Positions 1-5,850 of a DNA stretch of 8,398 bases are shown here, piece by piece. Under the pieces are notes generated by a model. That model was not told where the DNA came from. It searched no databases and saw only the letters and a program-made list of their open reading frames with translations. Numbering within the stretch: the stretch's first letter is position 1; each line of letters begins with the position of its first letter. A program made the position numbers and the translations under genes. Origin of the DNA: Desulfobacteraceae bacterium (GTDB lineage: Bacteria; Desulfobacterota; Desulfobacteria; Desulfobacterales; UBA11574); the NCBI GenBank assembly GCA_029857875.1, contig JAOUGB010000076.1, positions 1 through 8,398 on the forward strand, in the 5' to 3' direction.

Positions 1-32
1 CCTTTAATAGCTCCTGGTTTATGCCACTTCCA

Positions 33-130
33 TGGAATGTTGGAATCTTGGAATAGTGGAACGTTGGGTTGAAGGAACAATATCATTCTAATTCCTACAG
101 TAACCCATTATTCCATTACTCCATTATTCC
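33..130. repeat. Octamer tandem repeats forming an imperfect inverted repeat
   Basis: Positions 33-72 contain five consecutive 8-nt units of the form TGGAATNN (TGGAATGT, TGGAATCT, TGGAATAG, TGGAACGT, TGGGTTGA). Positions 105-130 contain three units of the complementary form (CCATTATT, CCATTACT, CCATTATT). The two arms can pair imperfectly, with GGGTT at 66-70 opposite AACCC at 102-106 and mismatches confined to the two variable bases of each octamer. The arrangement lies just beyond the 3' end of the diadenylate cyclase gene. It looks like a simple intergenic repeat family; no coding function is apparent. Confidence 0.7.
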
Positions 131-150
131 CTTCGGGGCGCAGGCCCTAC

Positions 151-188
151 TGGCCGGAGGCCAATTTGGGCGAAGCCCCTAACGGGGC
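151..188. repeat. Two adjacent short GC-rich hairpins overlapping the cyclase stop codon
   Basis: TGGCC (151-155) and GGCCA (159-163) enclose GGA. GCCCC (175-179) and GGGGC (184-188) enclose TAAC. The second palindrome contains the minus-strand stop codon (TAG, complement of 179-181) and the last codons of the diadenylate cyclase. Neither hairpin is followed by a T-run on the minus strand, so this is not a classical intrinsic terminator, although it may stabilise the mRNA 3' end. The core CCGGAGGC at 154-161 recurs in the repeats at 2471 and 2490. Confidence 0.5.
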
Positions 189-1603
189 CTTGGTTTAACA
201 ACATACACTATTCTCACCTTGTCTTTTGAACCCGAGGCGATTTTCAAGGCAGCAGGGGTGAGGGCAAGATTAGCCAATATTGTTCCGGTTCCTTTTAAGT
301 TGTCCAGGTGAACCTTTTCCGTGTATAGGGTCGAAATATTCCCCAAAATCCGTTTTCCTCCGATAATTTCAACTCTATTCGGGTCTATTTCTATTTCTGA
401 AAGAATTAATCCTTCCGGCAGTTCCCCAACCCAGTCGACCTGCAAAGGAATTTCTTTTTTAATGGTTTCATCAAGGGTTACCTCTATGACAGATGGAATC
501 ACCTTTCTTAAAAAAATTCCGGGTGGCAGGGTAATGCTATCCTGTGTGATGGAAAAAATATTTTGACCGATAACGGCATTACCAAGGTCCAGCTTTACTT
601 GAATCTGTTCGGGTTGAATCGATTTTATCAGGGCGCCTGATCCTCCCAAATGAAGACGAACGGCATTAACAGATGTATCCACAATTTCAAAGACGGGATT
701 GCGGTTTGTATATTCTACAGGGATTTCAAGGGTAATCAGGGTGTCTAAACCTTTTGAAAAGCTGAACCATATTCCGGTGATAAAAAAGATGGAAATTATC
801 GCCGCTATGCTCATTTTAAATTTTTCTTTTTGCTGGTAAACGTTCTCCTCTTCATGTATCCCCATATGTTCTTGTAATATTTTCGTAAACATTGCGTTAC
901 TGGTGATATCCTTGATCTTGGAATCTTTGGCCACAACCACTTTTCCGGTCTCTTCGGATACGACAACTACCAAAGCGTCTGTTGTTTCGGACAGGCCGAG
1001 GGCAGCCCGGTGACGGGTTCCGTACCTTGACGGCAGATCGTTTTTGTACGATAAGGGAAGAATAACTCCGACCTTGGCAATCCGATCCTCCTCAATGATG
1101 ATGGCGCCATCATGGACCGGATTGTCTCCCCAGAAAATACTGTTGATCATCTCCTTGGAGATTAACCCCCGTAAGGGTATGCCACCCTGAACGACATCCT
1201 CCAAATTTTCCTTTGCCGGCAGAACAATCAAGGCACCAATGTGCCGTTTGGACAATGCCTTTACACTTTCAACAATAACTTGTATCGTTGTTGGAACACT
1301 TTTTTGGGGAAATCCCCACAGAATGGCCCTTAAATTCTTTGCCTGGAGAACACTTCGTATTTCATTTCGAAAGACAATAATGATGATGAGAGCGACAACC
1401 GCTGTAATGCCCTGCATAACCCAACTGGTTAAAATGAGGCCGAAAAATACAGCGATACGCTGGAAGATCCAGAGGAAAGCAATGCCGGTGAGCACCCTGA
1501 AAACATAGGTTTCCCTAAAAAGCACGTAGAGACGAAACAGAATGTAGCTGTTTAACAGGATATCAATGACATCTTGCCAGCGAATGAATTCTAAAAAAGG
1601 CAT
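179..1603 (-). CDS. cdaA: Membrane diadenylate cyclase (CdaA type) fused to two YbbR domains
   Basis: This enzyme should make the second messenger c-di-AMP from two ATP at the inner membrane. Residues about 12-80 hold three hydrophobic helices. The DisA_N/DAC catalytic domain follows (about 95-245), with the signature DGA at 165-167 in NPVHDGA and RHR at 197-199 in GTRHRA, then LGLSE. Both nucleotide-binding motifs are intact, so activity is expected. A fourth membrane helix (about 264-284) leads into two YbbR-like domains (about 290-378 and 380-468), predicted to be extracytoplasmic. In Firmicutes the YbbR protein (CdaR) is a separate regulator encoded beside cdaA; here both are one 474-residue chain. 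I chose ATG at 1603 because a GGA lies 8 nt upstream; TTG at 1609 would add two residues. It lies 18 nt after the DUF2914 stop, so the two are probably co-transcribed. Confidence 0.93.
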   Translation of the reverse strand: MPFLEFIRWQDVIDILLNSYILFRLYVLFRETYVFRVLTGIAFLWIFQRIAVFFGLILTSWVMQGITAVVALIIIIVFRNEIRSVLQAKNLRAILWGFPQKSVPTTIQVIVESVKALSKRHIGALIVLPAKENLEDVVQGGIPLRGLISKEMINSIFWGDNPVHDGAIIIEEDRIAKVGVILPLSYKNDLPSRYGTRHRAALGLSETTDALVVVVSEETGKVVVAKDSKIKDITSNAMFTKILQEHMGIHEEENVYQQKEKFKMSIAAIISIFFITGIWFSFSKGLDTLITLEIPVEYTNRNPVFEIVDTSVNAVRLHLGGSGALIKSIQPEQIQVKLDLGNAVIGQNIFSITQDSITLPPGIFLRKVIPSVIEVTLDETIKKEIPLQVDWVGELPEGLILSEIEIDPNRVEIIGGKRILGNISTLYTEKVHLDNLKGTGTILANLALTPAALKIASGSKDKVRIVYVVKPRPR

Positions 1604-1621
1604 AAGCAAATTCCAGTCCCA

Positions 1622-2065
1622 TCAATCGGTGATGCTGAATCTCAAAATACGAAGAAGATTGCCTTTTTGATCGGAAATTTCAACGCGCCATGGGCCTTTG
1701 TCGGTTTCTCGGAGTTGAATAGTGCTGTAGGTCGCCCAGCGAGGCGGCTGAAGTGTTAACCGTTTTTTTGTGCTGGGGTCATCTCTGTGAAACCAGTTAT
1801 GGTATATAAACGTTTTTTCGGGAACCGGATCAAATGAGGTAAAACAGGAGACTTTTCCAATCTTTATAGAAAAAACAACAGCCGGATTTTGGGGTGTTAA
1901 ATCTTTAATCTCTTCACACATTACAACGCGATCCATCATCAATTTTTTTTGAACGGCACTGGATTTGGAATTTTGGATGTTTTGTGAAAAAGACCAATGA
2001 GAGGAAAAAAGATCTGCACAAAGTATAACAAAAAGGGCTATAATAAATCTATATTTGATATCCAT
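1622..2065 (-). CDS. Exported DUF2914-family protein
   Basis: This is a 147-residue protein of unknown function. It begins with a short basic N-terminus and a hydrophobic stretch (about 6-20) that reads as a signal peptide or anchor, with possible cleavage near SFS-Q (27-28). The rest matches the DUF2914 pattern as I know it: an early VVMCEEI (47-53), GKVSCFT (70-76), the aromatic IYHNWFH (87-93), PPRWATYST (108-116) and GPWRVEI (124-130), ending in a hydrophobic strand and ITD. Two cysteines (50 and 74) could pair outside the cytoplasm. No lipobox is convincing: Cys16 is preceded by VIL. DUF2914 proteins often accompany envelope or regulatory genes, but no biochemical role is assigned. It is the first gene of a two-gene unit with the diadenylate cyclase. 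ATG at 2065 has only a weak purine-rich SD (GAG about 5 nt upstream). Confidence 0.85.
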   Translation of the reverse strand: MDIKYRFIIALFVILCADLFSSHWSFSQNIQNSKSSAVQKKLMMDRVVMCEEIKDLTPQNPAVVFSIKIGKVSCFTSFDPVPEKTFIYHNWFHRDDPSTKKRLTLQPPRWATYSTIQLRETDKGPWRVEISDQKGNLLRILRFSITD

Positions 2066-2137
2066 TCTACTCGCACTTTCGGTTATTAAAGAACCCGAAT
2101 GAGTGATAACAGTTGCTCGGGTGTTATTAACCCTTAT

Positions 2138-2167
2138 ATTATAATTAATTTGTTATTATTTTGTCAC
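2138..2167 (-). promoter_or_regulatory. Probable sigma-70 promoter for the DUF2914-cdaA unit
   Basis: On the minus strand, a perfect -10 hexamer TATAAT (complement of 2138-2143) lies 18 nt downstream of GTGACA (complement of 2162-2167), five of six matches to the -35 consensus. Transcription would start near 2131, leaving a leader of roughly 65 nt before the ATG at 2065. That leader can fold: ACCCGA at 2093-2098 is complementary to TCGGGT at 2117-2122. The sequence is very AT-rich, so a chance match is possible. Confidence 0.55.
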
Positions 2168-2466
2168 TATTTGAAACACTCAGGTTAGGGCTTCATTTAG
2201 GTGTCAGCATTGGGATGTAAAATGGGTAATTGACGTTATCCCTATCCATAAGATTAACGGATTTCAATACTATCTGAAATTTATAATTTAGCAAGGAAAA
2301 ATATCTGTTACTCATTTGCATATACAACATCAAGTCGCAATGCGATTGTATTTGCATTCCACTTTGTTGAAAAATATTGTGGTTCATGAGATAATTACTT
2401 CTGGGGTAGGGGTGTTTTTATATGTTGATTCACACCATGGATAATGTTTTTTTCAAACCGTGTAAT

Positions 2467-2525
2467 CACGCCGGAGGCGGACAAGCCCGCCGGAGGCGGA
2501 TAAATCACGCCAGAGGCGGATAAAC
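2467..2525. repeat. Three tandem copies of a ~20-nt GC-rich repeat
   Basis: The units at 2467-2485, 2486-2505 and 2506-2525 share the pattern C(A/C)CGCC(G/A)GAGGCGGA(T/C)AA. The first is 19 nt and the others 20 nt. Each contains partially self-complementary CCGCC and GGCGG arms. The 10-nt core CCGGAGGCGG is identical in units 1 and 2 and appears inverted at 6847-6856, indicating a dispersed repeat family. They sit about 75 nt upstream of the asmA start, near the expected promoter region. Function is unknown. Confidence 0.8.
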
Positions 2526-2563
2526 CTCGTGGTTAAAGGATCGTAAAAAAAGAACAGGCTTCA

Positions 2564-2572
2564 TGTTAAAAT
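2564..2572 (+). promoter_or_regulatory. Possible extended -10 element for asmA
   Basis: TGT followed by TAAAAT matches an extended -10 (TGn plus five of six of TATAAT), 27 nt before the start codon of asmA. No good -35 hexamer is present 16-18 nt upstream, where the sequence is an A-run, so this rests on the extended -10 alone. Confidence 0.3.
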
Positions 2573-2584
2573 GCATGTAGAAAA

Positions 2585-2594
2585 AGAGGGGGTG
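2585..2594 (+). promoter_or_regulatory. Strong, unusually long Shine-Dalgarno of asmA
   Basis: AGAGGGGGTG ends 4 nt before the ATG at 2599, with its G-run centred about 8 nt upstream. All ten bases can pair with the 16S tail sequence CACCUCCUUU, using two G-U pairs. It therefore fixes the asmA start. It would pair equally well with the same ten bases in the predicted small RNA at 4701-4710. Confidence 0.85.
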
Positions 2595-2598
2595 TACT

Positions 2599-4608
2599 AT
2601 GAATCGAACTGTAAAGTGGGTGTTGATCATTGGCGTCAGCTTGATTGCCGTATTCATCGCAGCCCTTGTCCTGCTGCCGAAGTTCGTGGACCTCAAACAA
2701 TACAAACCCCGGATCGAAGCTCAAGTGAGCAAGGCCACCGGACGCGCCTTTAGTCTTGGAGATGATCTTCGTCTTTCTCTTTTTCCCTATGCAAGCCTCT
2801 CCTTTTCCGACCTTCATCTGGGAAGCCTCCCGGGGTTTAAAGAAAAAGATATTATCATTGTGAAATCGTTCGATGTGAGGGTTAAGCTTGTGCCCCTTCT
2901 TTTCAAGGACATTCAGGTCAAACGTTTTATATTAAAAGGGGCTCGACTTGTCCTGGAGACCGGCAAGGACGGCCGGACTAACTGGGAATTCAATGCAAAA
3001 ACCACTCCCGAACTTTCTCCTAAAACGCCAAAGGAAACAAAAAAGCCAAGAAAAGCCGAGTCTGGAGAAGGACCCGCTCTAAAAGCATTTACCGTGGGTG
3101 AATTTGCTGTTACCGATGGATCCGTTCTCTGGCTGGATCACAAGAAAAAAGAGCGCAAGGAAATTTCTGATGTGACCCTATTGCTTCGGGATGTCTCCCT
3201 GGATCGACCCATCGGCGTTACCTTCTCCGCCAGGCTTGATAAACAGCCTTTTTCCCTTAAAGGCAATGTGGGGCCGATTGGTAAAATACTCGGCAAAGGG
3301 ACGATTCCCCTGGATCTTTCCGTCAAAGCCTTTGAACAGGTGGCTATCGGGTTAAAAGGAAATGTTGTGGATCCGGCAACTCAGCCAGAATTTGACTTAT
3401 CCATAAATGTATCTCCGTTTTCGCCTCGAAAACTTCTGGTTGCAATGGGAAAGGCTTTGCCTGTATCAACATCTGATCCTGGTATGTTAAATCGTGTTTC
3501 CTTTAAGGCCGGTATCAAAGGGGACTCAAAGAATGTATCGGTTTCAGACGGTGTGTTGGATATGGATGAATCAAAGGTGAATTTTACGATAAAGGCAGGC
3601 AGTTTTGCGAAGCCTCAGGTGGCGTTTAATATGGATATTGATCAGATCGACCTGGATCGATATCTGCCGCCGGCCGGCCAAAAAGAAGCCGGAGAAAAAG
3701 AAGCCAAGACTGCTGAACCTAAAGGGGCTAAAAAGACCGATTATTCAATGTTGCGCCGGCTATCCTTGAACGGCACAATGCGCATCGGAAAACTTAAAAT
3801 AAAGAATGCTAAAATCGAACGCGTTCATCTCTCCCTCACCAGTGAAAAGGGGATTTTTAATCTGCAGCCCTTTACCATGGTGCTATATCAGGGCGATGTA
3901 ACCGGTAGCGGGATGTTTAGTGTGCAAAATGATGTGCCGCGAACAAATATTCAGCTGAAGCTAGACAATGTGCAGGCCGGTCCGCTTTTCCTGGATGTGT
4001 TAAAAAAGGATTTCCTTGAAGGAATGCTGAAGGCTCAGATTGATCTCATTATGAAAGGAGATGATGCCGTCGCCGCCAAAAGGACATTAAACGGCAACGG
4101 GGATCTTCTGTTTAAAGACGGGTCCATCAAGGGCGTCGATCTGGATGGAATGGTTCATAATGCCAAAGCAGCCTTTGGACTGGCTGAAAAAGGTGGAAAA
4201 GCGCCACGGACCGATTTTTCAGAACTTCATGTGCCCTTTTCAGTGAAAAATGGGCTTGTGAGCACCGTCAACACGGCCCTTGTATCACCCTTGATTCGAT
4301 TGACGGCATCGGGAAACGCCGATTTAATAAAAGAACTGCTTGATTTCAGGTTAGAACCCAAACTCGTGGGAACCTTCAAAGGGCAGGGGGATACCAAGGA
4401 TCGTTCAGGACTCATGGTCCCCGTATTGGTGACCGGAAGTTTTTCTTCACCCAAATTCCGTCCGGATCTCGAAGGGATGTTTAAGCAGGAAATCGGAAAA
4501 AGCCTTCCGGGGATACAAGATAAGTTGCTGGGCACTGACTCTAAAAAAGAGGAATCAAGGCCGGTGGAGGAACAGATCAAAGGAATTCTCAAGGGATTTG
4601 GGAAATGA
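2599..4608 (+). CDS. AsmA family envelope protein
   Basis: This 669-residue protein has one N-terminal membrane helix (about 7-27) and a long region expected to lie in the periplasm. The AsmA N-terminal signature is clear: LKQYKPRIEAQVSKATGRAF (32-51), then GDDLRLSLFPYASLSFSDLHLG (54-75). The C-terminal AsmA region runs from about 385 to 625 and includes the pattern GDLLFKDGSIKGVDLDGMV (501-519) and a final VTGSFSSPKFRPD (611-623). Two Lys/Glu/Pro-rich linkers (about 138-158 and 360-380) separate the beta-rich segments. AsmA-like and related proteins are thought to help move phospholipid between the membranes or affect outer-membrane assembly; the exact role here is inferred. The gene stands alone, with its own strong SD and an intrinsic terminator downstream at 4711-4748. 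asmA is the family name, not a claim of orthology to the E. coli gene. Confidence 0.92.
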   Translation: MNRTVKWVLIIGVSLIAVFIAALVLLPKFVDLKQYKPRIEAQVSKATGRAFSLGDDLRLSLFPYASLSFSDLHLGSLPGFKEKDIIIVKSFDVRVKLVPLLFKDIQVKRFILKGARLVLETGKDGRTNWEFNAKTTPELSPKTPKETKKPRKAESGEGPALKAFTVGEFAVTDGSVLWLDHKKKERKEISDVTLLLRDVSLDRPIGVTFSARLDKQPFSLKGNVGPIGKILGKGTIPLDLSVKAFEQVAIGLKGNVVDPATQPEFDLSINVSPFSPRKLLVAMGKALPVSTSDPGMLNRVSFKAGIKGDSKNVSVSDGVLDMDESKVNFTIKAGSFAKPQVAFNMDIDQIDLDRYLPPAGQKEAGEKEAKTAEPKGAKKTDYSMLRRLSLNGTMRIGKLKIKNAKIERVHLSLTSEKGIFNLQPFTMVLYQGDVTGSGMFSVQNDVPRTNIQLKLDNVQAGPLFLDVLKKDFLEGMLKAQIDLIMKGDDAVAAKRTLNGNGDLLFKDGSIKGVDLDGMVHNAKAAFGLAEKGGKAPRTDFSELHVPFSVKNGLVSTVNTALVSPLIRLTASGNADLIKELLDFRLEPKLVGTFKGQGDTKDRSGLMVPVLVTGSFSSPKFRPDLEGMFKQEIGKSLPGIQDKLLGTDSKKEESRPVEEQIKGILKGFGK

Positions 4609-4637
4609 AATCGTATTGTGGTCTTATTAATTTAGGA

Positions 4638-4655
4638 TTGGCACAAAAATTGCTT
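4638..4655 (+). promoter_or_regulatory. Sigma-54 (RpoN) promoter
   Basis: TTGGCACAAAAATTGCTT matches the sigma-54 consensus TGGCACG-N4-TTGCW closely. The invariant GG (4640-4641) and GC (4652-4653) are separated by exactly 10 nt, as required. The only mismatch in the -24 block is A instead of G after GGCAC. Transcription should start near 4664-4666 on the plus strand. A sigma-54 promoter needs a bacterial enhancer-binding protein; its site would be expected about 80-150 nt upstream, inside the 3' end of asmA, and I cannot identify it. No protein gene follows, only hairpins and a terminator. Confidence 0.7.
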
Positions 4656-4663
4656 TTATCATA

Positions 4664-4748
4664 AATCAAATGGAATCAAGCTTCATGCTTTTTTGATTCC
4701 CACCTCCTTTAAACCCTGTTAGGTCGTCGCTGCCTAACAGGGTTTTTT
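4664..4748 (+). ncRNA. Predicted sigma-54-dependent small RNA with anti-SD-like linker
   Basis: The span from the predicted sigma-54 start (about 4664) to the T-run at 4748 is about 85 nt with no usable ORF. The 5' hairpin pairs GGAATCAA (4672-4679) with TTGATTCC (4693-4700). A 10-nt linker CACCTCCTTT (4701-4710) follows, then the terminator hairpin (4711-4745). The linker is identical to the anti-Shine-Dalgarno end of bacterial 16S rRNA (CACCUCCUUU), so an exposed linker could pair with ribosome binding sites and repress translation. Short sigma-54-dependent regulatory RNAs are known, such as Qrr in Vibrio and GlmY in enterobacteria, but I see no homology to them. The alternative is that these are simply 3' structures of the asmA transcript. 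Confidence 0.5.
4711..4748 (+). terminator. Strong intrinsic terminator
   Basis: A perfect 13-bp stem, AAACCCTGTTAGG (4711-4723) with CCTAACAGGGTTT (4733-4745), encloses a 9-nt loop. Its last three T bases begin a six-T run (4743-4748). It would end both asmA read-through and any transcript from the sigma-54 promoter at 4638. The stem begins with an A-run, so it could also act in part on leftward transcription, but the leftward motAB genes end nearly 300 nt away. Confidence 0.92.
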
Positions 4749-4892
4749 ATTTCTCGCTCTTGGCCAGGCAAGCATCCAAGCGTCAATTTATTGCGCATAT
4801 CTGTCAACGAGTTGCCGGAACAAGTATTTTTCTTTTTTCAAAACTAAAGTTTCGCATCTCAAAATAGCTTAAAAGCCTTTGAAATCGCAGGC

Positions 4893-4916
4893 CAAAAGTC
4901 CCGCCTAATGGCGGGA
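4893..4916 (-). terminator. Possible intrinsic terminator of motAB
   Basis: The palindrome TCCCGCC (4899-4905) TAAT GGCGGGA (4910-4916) has a perfect 7-bp GC-rich stem with a 4-nt loop. Read on the minus strand, the stem is followed by C and four T bases (complement of 4894-4897). It lies about 125 nt past the motB stop. The T-run is short, so it could instead be a dispersed palindromic repeat. Confidence 0.4.
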
Positions 4917-4930
4917 TTAAGGTAAAATAT

Positions 4931-4959
4931 GTTTTTAGTGGTGGCACACCATTAAAAAC
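4931..4959. repeat. 13-bp stem-loop
   Basis: GTTTTTAGTGGTG (4931-4943) pairs with CACCATTAAAAAC (4947-4959) across a 3-nt loop (GCA). The one non-Watson-Crick position is a G-T pair when read on the plus strand and an A-C mismatch on the minus strand, which favours plus-strand RNA folding. It lacks a clear T-run on either side, although the minus-strand continuation ACATATTTTACC is T-rich. It may protect or end the motAB transcript. Confidence 0.5.
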
Positions 4960-5014
4960 TTTGAATGGGGGATCAAGGAGTTTTATTAAAAAATCGCTGC
5001 ATGGATAATTCTTA

Positions 5015-5049
5015 AATCACCAATCATCAATCGAAAATCATCAATCCCT
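5015..5049. repeat. Five 7-nt tandem repeats overlapping the motB stop
   Basis: Five consecutive heptamers of the form AATCNNN (AATCACC, AATCATC, AATCGAA, AATCATC, AATCCCT) span these positions. Two copies of AATCATC followed by AATC give a perfect 11-nt direct repeat 14 nt apart. The motB stop codon (complement of 5041-5043) lies inside the array, so copy-number change would alter the end of the gene. No function is apparent. Confidence 0.7.
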
Positions 5050-5850
5050 ATGGTTCCGCTCATTGATCAATGATATTTCTACCCGACGATTGGCCTGACG
5101 ATTTTCAGGTAAAGTGTTATCAAATAGTGGTTGATATTCTGAGAATCCCTGGATGGACACTCGCACAGGGGAGACACCGTTATTGATGAGCGATTTTGCC
5201 ACATTAATGGCACGAGCTGCGGACAATTCCAGATTTGAGGGAAACTTTTCCGTATTAATAGGCGTGTTGTCCGTATGACCGGAAATCACCACCTGGTAAC
5301 TTTTTTTAGAAGCAATGAACCCGGCAATCTTTTTAGAGATAGAATGATAAGCTTCGAGCAGGGTTGCTTCTCCCTCCCTAAATGTAATGCGCTCACCCAG
5401 GACAAAGACAAGTCGGTTCTCTTCCCTTCGGACGGAAAATACGTCTTTATCTTTTTCGTCCACAACGTTTAATACCTCAGTACGGAGTTGATTAATCGCC
5501 TTATCTAAACTTGTGTTTTTGTTTGTAGTAAAAACAAGTTCTGTACCGGTCTTATCAGATTCTGCCAAAGATTCATTTTCCAATGGCTGTTGAGAAGGAG
5601 GGGGTGTTTTGACCTCCAGGGTCGGCCGATCAGTATCGGGACTGTTTACTTTCAGGTATGTCTCTTTAGCGGACAGAGAATGAAGGAAGAGAAAAAATAC
5701 CAGAAGAAGGGTCATTAGATCAACCATGCTCCAAAGCGGGACTTCTTCCTCAACGGTTTTTCGAGCCAGCATTTTCTGAAGCTGTATTCTTTTCCGTTCG
5801 GACAATTCAAGCTGATTCTTGAGTATTTTTGTGCTGTTGTTCCTAAGCAT
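5041..5850 (-). CDS. motB: Flagellar motor stator protein MotB
   Basis: MotB is the peptidoglycan-binding half of the ion-driven stator that turns the flagellum. This 269-residue protein has a basic cytoplasmic N-terminus (1-36), one membrane helix (about 38-60) with the essential ion-carrying aspartate D44 in SMVDLMTLLLVFF, a Pro/Gln-rich linker (about 71-105) and an OmpA/MotB peptidoglycan-binding domain (about 145-262). That domain includes VISGHTDNTPI (188-198), LSAARAINVAKSL and NRQANRRVEI. The N-terminus before D44 is longer than in E. coli MotB (Asp32) or PomB (Asp24). Its ATG overlaps the end of motA (ATGCTTAG shared over 8 nt), so translation is probably coupled. The DLMTLLLVFF helix resembles PomB slightly more than E. 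coli MotB, but H+ versus Na+ use cannot be decided. Without motA beside it, an OmpA-family protein would be the alternative. Confidence 0.93.
   Translation of the reverse strand: MLRNNSTKILKNQLELSERKRIQLQKMLARKTVEEEVPLWSMVDLMTLLLVFFLFLHSLSAKETYLKVNSPDTDRPTLEVKTPPPSQQPLENESLAESDKTGTELVFTTNKNTSLDKAINQLRTEVLNVVDEKDKDVFSVRREENRLVFVLGERITFREGEATLLEAYHSISKKIAGFIASKKSYQVVISGHTDNTPINTEKFPSNLELSAARAINVAKSLINNGVSPVRVSIQGFSEYQPLFDNTLPENRQANRRVEISLINERNHRD

Larger units (their letters stand above)
2066..2598. other. Divergent intergenic region between DUF2914 and asmA
   Basis: This 533-nt gap separates two divergently transcribed genes. It holds the leftward promoter at 2138-2167, the direct repeat GTTATTAA at 2082 and 2123, an 11-nt palindrome TCGCA-A-TGCGA at 2335-2345, the GC-rich tandem repeats at 2467-2525 and the asmA leader with its SD. 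Between about 2170 and 2460 I see only AT-rich sequence with no convincing gene. A 64-codon minus-strand frame at 2193-2387 has no recognisable domain or SD and an unusual composition, and I do not call it. Confidence 0.7.
4609..5040. other. Convergent intergenic region between asmA and motB
   Basis: This 432-nt gap holds, in order: a sigma-54 promoter (4638-4655), two hairpins with a terminator (4672-4748), a palindrome that may terminate motAB (4893-4916), a 13-bp stem-loop (4931-4959) and a 7-nt tandem repeat (5015-5049) that runs into the motB stop codon. No ORF is apparent. A stretch from about 4750 to 4890 shows nothing I can name. Confidence 0.75.

Noticed and set aside
175..188. Hairpin at the cyclase stop as an intrinsic terminator
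   Set aside because: On the minus strand the stem is followed by TTCGCCC, not a T-run.
2335..2345. TCGCAATGCGA palindrome as an operator
   Set aside because: It is short and single-copy, far from either start codon; not distinguishable from chance.
2193..2387. 64-codon minus-strand open frame
   Set aside because: No SD, no recognisable domain and a composition expected of AT-rich noncoding DNA; it lies in a divergent promoter region.
2467..2525. Tandem 20-nt repeats as a CRISPR array
   Set aside because: Units are back to back with no variable spacers, and there are no cas genes.
2505..2817. Overlapping minus-strand frames around the asmA start
   Set aside because: They lie opposite the clearly coding asmA frame and the GC-rich repeats and carry no domain signal.
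4227..4592. 121-codon minus-strand frame inside asmA
   Set aside because: It is antisense to a conserved AsmA C-terminal region; its length follows from asmA codon use.
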